Assembly (NCBI RefSeq): GCF_019733355.1
Contig: NZ_JAIHLQ010000013.1
Span: 1-64,000, forward strand
From: Pseudomonas baetica
GTDB taxonomy: Bacteria; Pseudomonadota; Gammaproteobacteria; Pseudomonadales; Pseudomonadaceae
Length of the DNA stretch: 64,000 nt
Direction of reading: 5' to 3'
Within the stretch, counting starts at the first letter, position 1, and each line of letters begins with the position of its first letter. A program made the position numbers and the translations under genes. Of the stretch, positions 30,354 to 38,270 are shown in pieces. Below the pieces are notes generated by a model. It saw only the letters and a program-made list of their open reading frames with translations, had not been told where the DNA came from and did not search any database.

Positions 30354-30686
30354 ATGAACGCCTACGTCTACCTGGCCATCGCCATTTGCGCCGAAGTGAT
30401 AGCCACCGTTTCGATGAAGGCGGTCAAAGGCATCAGCACACCCCTGCCACTGATTCTGGTGATTGTTGGCTACAGCATCGCTTTCTGGATGCTGACGCTG
30501 GTGGTGCGAACGGTGCCGGTGGGTGTCGCTTACGCCGTTTGGGCCGGAATGGGGATCGTCATGGTCAGTGTCGCGGCGCTGTTCGTTTACGGGCAGAAGC
30601 TGGATCTGCCGGCGATGCTGGGGATGGCGTTGATTGTCCTGGGTGTCGTCGTCATCCAGCTCTTCTCGAAAACCGCCGGCCATTAA
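30354..30686 (+). CDS. SMR family (EmrE/QacE-type) small multidrug exporter
   Basis: 110 residues with four membrane helices (about 3-22, 32-52, 58-78, 85-104). The proton/substrate Glu in TM1 is Glu13 in AIAICAEVIATVSMKA, and GVAYAVWAGMGIVMVS in TM3 is the family signature. Functions as an antiparallel dimer in the inner membrane, exporting cationic drugs or guanidinium-type compounds; which one is not clear. Start ATG follows GAGGATTTGAACC. Under the likely control of the divergent LysR gene. Confidence 0.93.
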   Translation: MNAYVYLAIAICAEVIATVSMKAVKGISTPLPLILVIVGYSIAFWMLTLVVRTVPVGVAYAVWAGMGIVMVSVAALFVYGQKLDLPAMLGMALIVLGVVVIQLFSKTAGH

Positions 30687-30702
30687 CGCCAACCTCAATC
30701 CC

Positions 30703-30730
30703 TGTGGGAGCGAGCAGGCTCGCTCCCACA
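30703..30730. repeat. Single REP palindrome
   Basis: TGTGGGAGCGAGCAGGCTCGCTCCCACA, a near-perfect palindrome made of the outer half of the REP word used in the other copies. It follows the SMR stop by 16 nt and could act as its terminator. Confidence 0.85.
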
Positions 30731-30823
30731 TTGGTTTTGCGTCAGCCCTGTTGATCATCGACAAATCCCGCTCTTTCCCGAGTCTGTATACTGCGCCCTC
30801 GTCTTGAACACTGAGGTCGCTGC

Positions 30824-31999
30824 ATGCCATCCGTTATTTCCACCGACGTTCTGATTGTCGGCGCAGGTGTCGCCGGCCTCTGGCTGAATGCACGCCTGCG
30901 TCGTCAGGGTTTTTCGACCGTGCTGGTGGAAAGCGCCAGCCTCGGTGGCGGGCAGAGTCTGAAATCCCAAGGCATCATCCACGGCGGCGCCAAGTACGCG
31001 CTGCACGGTGCGCTGACCGGCGCCTCGGAAGCCATCGCCGATATGCCACGGCGCTGGCGTGAAGCGCTGGCGGGTAACGGCGAGCTGGATCTGTCTGGCG
31101 TGCGCTTGCTGTCCGAAGCTCACTACCTATGGTCGCCCGGCACCCTCGCCGGCAACCTCACCAGTTTCTTCGCCAGCAAAGCCGTGCGCGGCCGTGTCGA
31201 TCAGGTCAAAGGCGAACAACTGCCTCCTGCCCTGCAAGACAAGCGTTTCAAGGGCAAGGTCTATCGTCTCGCCGAACTGGTGGTGGATGTGCCGGGCCTG
31301 ATCCAGCGTCTGGCCGATCTGGCCGGCGATGGCCTATTGGCCGGACGCACCATCGAGCCTCTGCTCGAAGCGGGCGTGCTGGTCGGCCTGAACGTCGACG
31401 GTCGCGAAATCCGCGCCCAGCGCATCGTCCTCAGTGCCGGCGCCGGTACCGCTGAACTGCTCACAGCTCTGGGCCTAAGCCAACCGGCCATGCAACGCCG
31501 TCCGCTGCACATGATCATCGCCAAAGGTCCGGGTCTGAAACCGCTGTACGCCCACTGCCTGGGCGGTGGCACCAAACCGCGCATCACCGTGACAACCCAT
31601 CCGGCCGCAGACGGTCAGTGGGTCTGGTACATGGGCGGCGACATCGCCGAAAGCGAAGGCGTGGCTCGAGAACCTGCCGAGCAGATCGCCACGGCGCAAA
31701 AAGAAATCGCTCAGTTGTTGCCGTGGATCGACCTCAGCACCACGCAATGGGCGACCTTGCGCGTCGACCGTGCCGAACCGCTGCAAACCGGCCTGACGCG
31801 CCCGGACAACGCCTTCCTCGCCGAAGAGGGGCGCCTGTTGGTCGGCTGGCCCACCAAACTGGCGCTCGCACCGGACTTCGCTGATCGCGTGATCGCTTCG
31901 CTGCAACGCGACGGTATCCAGCCGCAAGCCGCCGAGCCATTACCGCCGCTGCCGAAACCACTCATGGGCGTTCCGGCCTGGGAGCAACTGCTGCCATGA
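30824..31999 (+). CDS. FAD-dependent oxidoreductase (DAO family)
   Basis: 391 residues. The dinucleotide motif DVLIVGAGVAGLWLNARLRR at 8-27 and the VLVESASLGGGQSLKSQG region that follows place it in the glycine oxidase / D-amino-acid oxidase superfamily. The substrate is unknown. It overlaps the aldo/keto reductase start by 4 bp (ATGA at 31996-31999), so the two are co-translated, and the same pair occurs in PAO1 (PA4991/PA4992). Ends with a Pro-rich tail. Confidence 0.88.
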   Translation: MPSVISTDVLIVGAGVAGLWLNARLRRQGFSTVLVESASLGGGQSLKSQGIIHGGAKYALHGALTGASEAIADMPRRWREALAGNGELDLSGVRLLSEAHYLWSPGTLAGNLTSFFASKAVRGRVDQVKGEQLPPALQDKRFKGKVYRLAELVVDVPGLIQRLADLAGDGLLAGRTIEPLLEAGVLVGLNVDGREIRAQRIVLSAGAGTAELLTALGLSQPAMQRRPLHMIIAKGPGLKPLYAHCLGGGTKPRITVTTHPAADGQWVWYMGGDIAESEGVAREPAEQIATAQKEIAQLLPWIDLSTTQWATLRVDRAEPLQTGLTRPDNAFLAEEGRLLVGWPTKLALAPDFADRVIASLQRDGIQPQAAEPLPPLPKPLMGVPAWEQLLP

Positions 32000-32808
32000 C
32001 GATTGCAACCCTGCACGACTTGCTCCGCCCATTGGGCAGCACGGGCCTGATGGTTTCGCCGTTGGGCCTGGGCACCGTCAAACTCGGCCGTGATCAAGGC
32101 GTGAAATACCCCAACGGCTTCCAGATTCCCGACGACGACGACGCGCGCAGGCTGCTCAAACTTTCTCGGGACATGGGCATCAATCTGATCGACACCGCCC
32201 CGGCCTATGGGCGCAGCGAAGAACGCCTCGGCCCACTGTTGCGTGGTCAGCGTCAGGACTGGGTGATCGTCAGCAAGGTTGGTGAAGAGTTCGCCAACGG
32301 CGAGTCCCGCCACGACTTCAGCGCAGCGCACACCCGGATGTCGGTGGAGCGCAGCCTGCAACGTCTGGAAACCGATTTCATCGATCTGGTGCTGGTGCAT
32401 TCCGATGGCAACGACATCGCCATCCTTGACCACGAAGAGGTTTACGCCACGCTCGCGGCGCTCAAGGCTGAAGGCAAGATCCGCGGCTTCGGTTTCTCCG
32501 GCAAAACCGTCGAAGGCGGGTTGAAAGCACTGGAGCAAGGCGACTGCGCGATGGTCACCTACAATCTGAACGAACAAAACGAGAAGGCTGTCATTGACTA
32601 TGCTGCTGCTCACGGCAAGGCCATCCTGGTGAAAAAAGCCTTGGCCAGCGGTCACGTTTGCCTGAGCCCGGGCGTGGATCCGGTGCAGGCCAGCTTCGAG
32701 TTGCTGTTTGCCCAGCCTGGCGTAGCCAGTGCTATTGTCGGGACGATCAATCCGCTGCACCTCGCCCATAACGTTGCGACCGTTGCCCAAGTCCTTCGTG
32801 GTCATTGA
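31996..32808 (+). CDS. Aldo/keto reductase family protein
   Basis: 270 residues, shorter than typical 300-330-residue members. The opening LGSTGLMVSPLGLGTVKLG at 12-30 and INLIDTAPAYGRSEERLG near 60-77 contain the family's catalytic Asp and Tyr; QRLETDFIDLVLVHSDG near 120-136 supplies the following His. An NADPH-dependent reductase activity is the family norm but the substrate is not known. It overlaps the FAD gene before it and precedes a hypothetical gene by 31 bp. Confidence 0.9.
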   Translation: MTIATLHDLLRPLGSTGLMVSPLGLGTVKLGRDQGVKYPNGFQIPDDDDARRLLKLSRDMGINLIDTAPAYGRSEERLGPLLRGQRQDWVIVSKVGEEFANGESRHDFSAAHTRMSVERSLQRLETDFIDLVLVHSDGNDIAILDHEEVYATLAALKAEGKIRGFGFSGKTVEGGLKALEQGDCAMVTYNLNEQNEKAVIDYAAAHGKAILVKKALASGHVCLSPGVDPVQASFELLFAQPGVASAIVGTINPLHLAHNVATVAQVLRGH

Positions 32809-32839
32809 CGCCGCTTCGCGGCCTTAAGCAGGAGCCGAT

Positions 32840-33805
32840 ATGGCGCGCACGCTCATCAGAAAGAACCCGAGCAACTTCAAGACGCTGCCACTGTTCGTCG
32901 AAGCAACGCCCGAAGGCCTGACGTATCAGAGCGTCGGTATGCCGCTGAATTTCACCCAGACCTTGCAGCGGCGCAAACCGGTCAGCGTGGCCGACACCGA
33001 GCGCTTCTCACTGGAACTGGCGAACCTCGGGGTGTCGGTGCGACTGACCCTGCATTGGCAGGGTCGCGACTATTGGGTATTGGTGCGTCAGCGGCGCCAG
33101 GATCGCGGCGACGTGGTGCTCAAGTTGATTTCCGGTTACGTGCCGGCCCACGAACTGAACATCCCGCTGCACACCGCCATTCAAGAGATCGCCGAAGAGT
33201 GTCTGCTGGAAACCCCGGAAGGCTGGCTCGGCGGGCGCTTCAACGATACGTGGCTGCCGGCGCCCTACTCAGCCGCGCTGCATTATCGCGAGGCCCTGCC
33301 GTTTCGCCTGACGCCGCTGTCCGGCTCGGCGCGGCCTATTCGTTGCGCCAATCTGCAATTGCTGGAACGTCCGCGGGCGTATGTGCATTTGCCAACCGCG
33401 TCGCTGCAATTGATCTATGACCTGCGGCTGGAGGTGCCCAAGGAAGCCAAATCCCTGAGCCTGTTCCACGTCGATGAGCGTTTGGAGGGTGATCAACTGG
33501 TGGCGCGGCTCGACCGCAAACGCCCGGATCTGTACTTGATGCCGCTCAAGGACGGCGCGCCAGTGGCCGAGTTGTACACCCTCAAGCGCGACAAACTCAT
33601 GCCGGCCAGCACCCGCGGACTCTACCTGGCCGAGAGCTTTGCGAGCCAGGAAGGGTGGGTCGTGCGCGAAGAGCGGATTCGCTGGAAAGACTGGCTCGTG
33701 CAGCAGGGACTGCAACCGGCAGAGCCCCCTCGCCCAGGACTCAAGCAATTGAGTCTCAAGGCTCTGCGTCTGGTGGGTATCGGCAAGAAACGCGCGAGCA
33801 AATAG
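32840..33805 (+). CDS. Conserved hypothetical protein, weakly NUDIX-like middle
   Basis: 321 residues. I do not recognise the family with certainty. A middle segment (HTAIQEIAEECLLETPEGWLG, about 112-132) has the EXXEE look of a NUDIX box but lacks the REXXEE arginine, so I do not call it an enzyme. The C-terminal part includes LLERPRAYVHLPTASLQLIYDL. No signal peptide or membrane helix. It corresponds in place to PA4993 and stops 4 bp from the stop of the converging gene. Confidence 0.6.
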   Translation: MARTLIRKNPSNFKTLPLFVEATPEGLTYQSVGMPLNFTQTLQRRKPVSVADTERFSLELANLGVSVRLTLHWQGRDYWVLVRQRRQDRGDVVLKLISGYVPAHELNIPLHTAIQEIAEECLLETPEGWLGGRFNDTWLPAPYSAALHYREALPFRLTPLSGSARPIRCANLQLLERPRAYVHLPTASLQLIYDLRLEVPKEAKSLSLFHVDERLEGDQLVARLDRKRPDLYLMPLKDGAPVAELYTLKRDKLMPASTRGLYLAESFASQEGWVVREERIRWKDWLVQQGLQPAEPPRPGLKQLSLKALRLVGIGKKRASK

Positions 33806-33809
33806 CCAA

Positions 33810-34610
33810 CTAGCGACGACGATCCATCCATGTGCGCAGTGTTGCGAAGAAATGGAAGTAACGATTTTCGCGCTTGCCCATGCCGCGCTTGGCCGAAAAC
33901 GATTCTTCGGCAAAGGCGCCGGTGATCCGAACTCGGGAGGCCTGGGTCGGTAGCGTACAAATCTTGGTGCCCGCCTGCTGCAATGCATATTTGAGCAGGC
34001 GCTCGGAGTGCAGCTTTCTTCCCGTCGCGCGGCAGAAGTCGAAGATGCGCTCGATCCGTTTGCCATACGCGACGTAGGTATCGCGCCCACAAATGGCAAA
34101 TCGATCATTCAGCCCGCCCCACCACTGCCAGTCAGGAATGTAGGCATTGTGCCGCCTGGCTTCCTGGTGATTGAACACATAGGCGGGAAGCGGGTTGTGG
34201 AAAAAATTGTCTGGTCGCACGAAGACAACGAAATCCGGACTGAAGGATTCGATCATCGTAGTGACAGTGTGCAGTGAGTTGAGCTGAAAGATCAGGTTGC
34301 GCAGCGATGCATAGTCATCAGCCCAGGTATCGCCCTGTGCTTTGACCTGCTCGAAATCCCAACGCTCCAACACGTCTTCAGTGGAAGTCAGCGCTCCCGT
34401 CATCGTCTCGAACGGCTGATAGTTGTCAGCCGCCAGTTCGCCTTTCTCGCCAGATCGCGTGTTCTGCACTTCATCGATTTTGTACAGGTGATAAAAGCAC
34501 TTTACGTCGCTGCCAACAGGCAACTGCGCCAGTACGTTCTGCTCGATGGAAGGAAAGCAAATTTGCGAGTTTCTCGGGATCCCGAAAAAAGCCACGGCAA
34601 TTTTCAACAC
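33810..34610 (-). CDS. Accessory glycosyltransferase-like protein
   Basis: 266 residues. The opening LKIAVAFFGIPRN, the later DFVVFVRPDNFF and the NDRFAICGRDTYVAYGKRIE segment are the pattern of a GT-A-like or LPS-linked sugar transferase, but no family can be fixed by eye. It starts at GTG 34610 (or TTG 34607) with AAGGTG 7 nt upstream. It is third in a three-gene minus-strand set (33810-36285) that lies between the conserved PA4993-like gene and hldE, a spot where PAO1, as I recall, has unrelated genes. Slightly lower GC than its neighbours by eye, so possibly acquired. Confidence 0.6.
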   Translation of the reverse strand: MLKIAVAFFGIPRNSQICFPSIEQNVLAQLPVGSDVKCFYHLYKIDEVQNTRSGEKGELAADNYQPFETMTGALTSTEDVLERWDFEQVKAQGDTWADDYASLRNLIFQLNSLHTVTTMIESFSPDFVVFVRPDNFFHNPLPAYVFNHQEARRHNAYIPDWQWWGGLNDRFAICGRDTYVAYGKRIERIFDFCRATGRKLHSERLLKYALQQAGTKICTLPTQASRVRITGAFAEESFSAKRGMGKRENRYFHFFATLRTWMDRRR

Positions 34611-34623
34611 TCAACAGCACCTT

Positions 34624-35310
34624 TTATTTTTGGCGAAGCAGCTTTTGCCACCAGCGACGTGGCTGCAGAGGGACCACGAAGACGTCCGACGCCCGTAGCC
34701 AGTCCCGCTCATAATCCCAGGCATGGCCACCCCACAATTTTCCGGCCTCGTTGGAAAAACCCAGGGCCATGAGCTGATAGGTATAACCGGTATGGCCGCG
34801 CAACCAATCGAACAGCACCAGCGTGTTGAAACCCGTGGAGGGCCCCACGTAACGCTTGCCTCCCGGACGATCGACCGGATAGTGCCATAGCGGCGGCAAG
34901 GGGATGCGATCCCAGTACATGGCTACCCGCGGCAACGGACACATCGGCGCGGCGCAGCCCACCAGCAAGGTGAAACAGCGCTCACTTGCCTGCTCGAACA
35001 GCCGCTGCACATCCGGCCCGTAGGGAAGGCCGAAAAAATACGCATCCGGTGCGTTGTACCCGTGCACGAAGACATTCACGCTCCGCGAGTCGAGCAGCGG
35101 AGCCTTGATGCAGGTATTGAAGCTGACCACGACATCGTCGACGCCAAGGTTAAGCGCCTGAAAATCCGCCACAGTAATAGCCGGATTGTTGGCGATCAGT
35201 ACGACACGAGCGGCACGGCCCAAGCACTCGCGCAAAGGCTCAGGCAAGGCGTCCAGAACAGACTGGTCACCGCCGGGTAGCGCGTCCAGCGCCATGTGTT
35301 CGTCCATCAT
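34624..35310 (-). CDS. Accessory GT29-like (sialyltransferase-fold) protein
   Basis: 228 residues. A segment, RVVLIANNPAITVADFQ then DDVVVSFNTCIKAP at about 34-72, and a later GPSTGFNTLVLFDWLR at about 157-172 resemble the sialyl motifs of GT29-like domains; this is inference by pattern. The ATG at 35310 directly follows the previous TGA, so the two genes are coupled. It could add a terminal sugar to LPS or another surface glycan, or be a degraded relative. The product is short for an active GT29 enzyme. Confidence 0.55.
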   Translation of the reverse strand: MMDEHMALDALPGGDQSVLDALPEPLRECLGRAARVVLIANNPAITVADFQALNLGVDDVVVSFNTCIKAPLLDSRSVNVFVHGYNAPDAYFFGLPYGPDVQRLFEQASERCFTLLVGCAAPMCPLPRVAMYWDRIPLPPLWHYPVDRPGGKRYVGPSTGFNTLVLFDWLRGHTGYTYQLMALGFSNEAGKLWGGHAWDYERDWLRASDVFVVPLQPRRWWQKLLRQK

Positions 35311-36285
35311 TCAGAACGGCACCTTCATCCCGTAACGTAACTTCACCCAGAACCGCGTGAGCGCCGAAGGCGATTGCCATGGGCGCATCTCGCGCTGGAT
35401 TTCAGCAGCCAACGTCTGACCCACACGGGCAAAGGAATAGCGACTTTGTGCGAACACCTGTCCATTGCTGGCGATACGTTGCGCCAACTCCGGGTCGTCC
35501 TGCAGCAGTTTGATCTTTTCCAGTGCTTGCGCTTCGCTGCGATAAAACACCGTGTTGTGCATATCTTCGAAGCCGAGCAACTGGTCTTCTTCGCCCTGAC
35601 TCCAGGCCAGCAATACGCAACCGCAGGCCATGGCTTCAAAGTTCTTGATCATGAATTCGTTCATGCCGATGTCGGCGCTGACAAAAATCTTGATGCGATT
35701 GAGCGTTTCCAGATACTCCGAGCCCGATTCGGTCCGGGTCACCAGCATGCCGGTACGCTGCGCCAACGACTCGAGCAGCGCTTTGCGCTGGGCATACTCG
35801 GTACTTTTCAGGCTACCGAGAAAGCCGATGGGAATGTCCCGCTCGACACCGGTGTTGTGCAGCATCTGTTCGTCGTAACCCTTTGAAACGAACGCTGTAT
35901 CAATGCCTTCAGCCAGCATTTTGCGGGCAACCACGGCACCGGACACCAACGCCCGACAACTCGGAAGACGACGATAGAGACGCGAATACACGCCACGGTA
36001 TTTACTGGCAGGCATGTAGTTCTGGTACGCGTCGTGTTCGAGAAAGATCAACCCGGGAATGCACTTGAGCACCCGCAATTGCCTGGTCAGGCGCTTGACC
36101 CGGGAGAAGATCACCACACGATCGAAGGTTTGATAATCAACCGAGGCCAGAAACGGCCCCAGGTTCATCTGTTGCTGCTTGCTCAAACGATAGATGAAAC
36201 ACTCATCACAATTCTGCTGAACGATGTCGTAGAGCCGGTCGAGAATGACCCGCTGCTCGTCCATCACCAGGAGCATGACTTTCAT
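35311..36285 (-). CDS. Accessory CgeB-like glycosyltransferase (GT-B)
   Basis: 324 residues. The C-terminal part, NEFMIKNFEAMACGCVLLAW followed by SQGEEDQLLGF, is the conserved region of group-1 glycosyltransferases of the CgeB type (PF13524), and residues about 1-160 form the N-terminal Rossmann-like lobe. First gene of a three-gene set. The ATG at 36285 has no good ribosome binding site (ATTAACTT), so translation may be weak or the start elsewhere. The acceptor is unknown, though the neighbour hldE and the next genes suggest cell-surface sugars. Confidence 0.75.
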   Translation of the reverse strand: MKVMLLVMDEQRVILDRLYDIVQQNCDECFIYRLSKQQQMNLGPFLASVDYQTFDRVVIFSRVKRLTRQLRVLKCIPGLIFLEHDAYQNYMPASKYRGVYSRLYRRLPSCRALVSGAVVARKMLAEGIDTAFVSKGYDEQMLHNTGVERDIPIGFLGSLKSTEYAQRKALLESLAQRTGMLVTRTESGSEYLETLNRIKIFVSADIGMNEFMIKNFEAMACGCVLLAWSQGEEDQLLGFEDMHNTVFYRSEAQALEKIKLLQDDPELAQRIASNGQVFAQSRYSFARVGQTLAAEIQREMRPWQSPSALTRFWVKLRYGMKVPF

Positions 36286-36415
36286 AAGTTAATTGACCAC
36301 GCGACGTAAGCGGGCAAGCGCAGCGAACTCAACTTTGCCAACATCATCGGAAACGGCTCGATCCCCAAGGCAAAATCCGTTCACACGCAGTACACAACGG
36401 CAAAAATTCATCTGA

Positions 36416-37837
36416 TCAGCGACTGCGGATTTTTTCGACAATCGCCGTTGTCGAGCTGTTTTCCACGAGCCCCAGCACTTTCACGGTGCCGCCATATGCC
36501 GTCACGATGTCCGCGCCGACCACTTGGTCGATCCCGTAATCGCCCCCCTTGACCAGCACATCCGGTTTGACTTCGCGTAGCAGGTTTTCCGGCGTGCCTT
36601 CAGGGAAGCTGATCACCCAGTCCACCGCCCCAAGACCAGCCAGCACGGCCATGCGCCGATCGACACTGTTGATCGGGCGACCCGGCCCCTTCAGGCGACT
36701 GACCGAAGCATCGTCGTTGACTGCGACGATCAGTCGATCGCCTTGGGCCCGCGCCTGTTCCAGATAGGTCACGTGACCGGCATGCAGAATGTCGAAGCAG
36801 CCATTGGTGAACACGATCTTTTCGTTATGCGCCCGTGCATCGGCCACTGCGAGCAGCAACTGCTCAAGACCTAACACGCCGCGTTCGGACCCCTCTTCAC
36901 GCTGAATCGCGCGCCGCAATTCCGGGGCGCTGATGGCCGCCGTACCAAGTTTGCCAACGACAATGCCCGCTGCCAGGTTGGCCAAAGCCACCGCGTGGGG
37001 CAGATCTTCGCCGGCGGCGATGGCTGCCGCGAGGGTGGAAATCACAGTATCACCGGCACCGGTCACATCGAATACCTCACGGGCCCGGGCAGGCAGGTGC
37101 AGCGCTGGCTGATCAGGGCGTAGCAACGTCATGCCGTGCTCGCCCCGTGTTACCAGCAAGGCGCCGAGTTCCAGGTCGTGCATCAGCGTCGCACCCTTGC
37201 TGACGAGTTCGTGCTCATCGACACAACCGCCGACGATGGCTTCGAATTCACTGAGGTTCGGGGTAATCAGACTGGCGCCACGATAGATCGAGAAGTCCTT
37301 GCCTTTCGGGTCGGCCAGCACCGGGATGTTTTTGGCGCGTGCCGCCTGGATCAGGGCCTGATGGTTTCTCAATGCACCTTTGCCGTAGTCGGACAACACC
37401 AGCACTTTGATGCCTTCAAGCAAGTCATCGACCTGCGAGCCAAGGGCAAGTGCGTCAGTGGCGAACGGTTCTTCGAAGTCGATACGCAGCAGTTGCTGGT
37501 GCCGGCTCATCACCCGCAGCTTGACGATGGTTGGCTGGTGCGCAATGCGCTGGAACAAGGCACGTACGCCCGCGCCCTTGAGACTGTTGCTCAGGCTGTC
37601 GGCGGCTTCGTCGTCACCGGTCACACCGACCAGGGACGCCGGCGCACCCAGCGCGGCAATGTTCAAGGCAACGTTGGCGGCACCGCCCGGACGATCTTCG
37701 ATTTGCTCGACTTTAACGACCGGCACCGGAGCCTCAGGGGAAATCCGTGAGGTTCCGCCATGCCAGTAACGGTCGAGCATGACATCACCGACCACCAAGA
37801 CTGGGGCTTGATCGAATCGCGGCATGGACAACTTCAT
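36416..37837 (-). CDS. hldE: Bifunctional heptose-7-phosphate kinase / heptose-1-phosphate adenylyltransferase HldE
   Basis: 473 residues. Makes ADP-D-glycero-beta-D-manno-heptose, the precursor of LPS inner-core heptose. The N-terminal ribokinase-like domain (about 1-315) has VVGDVMLDRYWHGG at the start and DVTGAGDTVIST near 260; the C-terminal nucleotidyltransferase domain (about 340-473) has FTNGCFDILHAGHVTYLE with the HxGH site. I used ATG 37837 (MKLSMPRFDQAPVLVVGD); the longer frame to 37987 is not homologous. It precedes msbA in map order on the same strand, with a 433-bp gap between. Confidence 0.97.
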   Translation of the reverse strand: MKLSMPRFDQAPVLVVGDVMLDRYWHGGTSRISPEAPVPVVKVEQIEDRPGGAANVALNIAALGAPASLVGVTGDDEAADSLSNSLKGAGVRALFQRIAHQPTIVKLRVMSRHQQLLRIDFEEPFATDALALGSQVDDLLEGIKVLVLSDYGKGALRNHQALIQAARAKNIPVLADPKGKDFSIYRGASLITPNLSEFEAIVGGCVDEHELVSKGATLMHDLELGALLVTRGEHGMTLLRPDQPALHLPARAREVFDVTGAGDTVISTLAAAIAAGEDLPHAVALANLAAGIVVGKLGTAAISAPELRRAIQREEGSERGVLGLEQLLLAVADARAHNEKIVFTNGCFDILHAGHVTYLEQARAQGDRLIVAVNDDASVSRLKGPGRPINSVDRRMAVLAGLGAVDWVISFPEGTPENLLREVKPDVLVKGGDYGIDQVVGADIVTAYGGTVKVLGLVENSSTTAIVEKIRSR

Positions 37838-38270
37838 GGAGCAACCCACATACAAAATGAACAGGGGCGCGATATTAACACAGGGTTGGCGCAGGCTTGT
37901 GTGCGGGCTGCAACAGGATGAAACAGCTATTGCCTTTGCTTGTTTTTTGAGCAAATGGGCGGCGAATTGCCGGCCTGCCTCGGACAACTCGAGATTTTCG
38001 GTATCGATCCGACACTCGACAGCAGCGGTACAGACAGTGCTTCACCCATAAGCGAGCAGTTCGTAATCACGCTGATAAGCCCGCCGAACCCAGCGCTTGG
38101 TCCACAGGAGCAGAATTCTCGGGCCGACGAGGAAAACCTGAACGCCACGGCAAACTGCGCCTGGAATTGATCTTCGTACCCGTACGACGGGCGCCAGCTT
38201 TTGAACACCGCGACGCCTACGCGCCTGCAAGCGCATTTGGGCACATCAATGAACGAACAGGAACGCTGAG
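37838..38270. other. Intergenic region between hldE and msbA
   Basis: 433 bp between two minus-strand genes. It holds a possible 64-codon ORF on the minus strand (38236-38042; MRLQARRRRG..., ending in RRAYQRDYELLAYG), which has tidy codons but no ribosome binding site. Another longer minus frame covers the same stretch. I see no terminator or clear repeat. The hldE promoter should lie near its right-hand edge. Confidence 0.4.
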
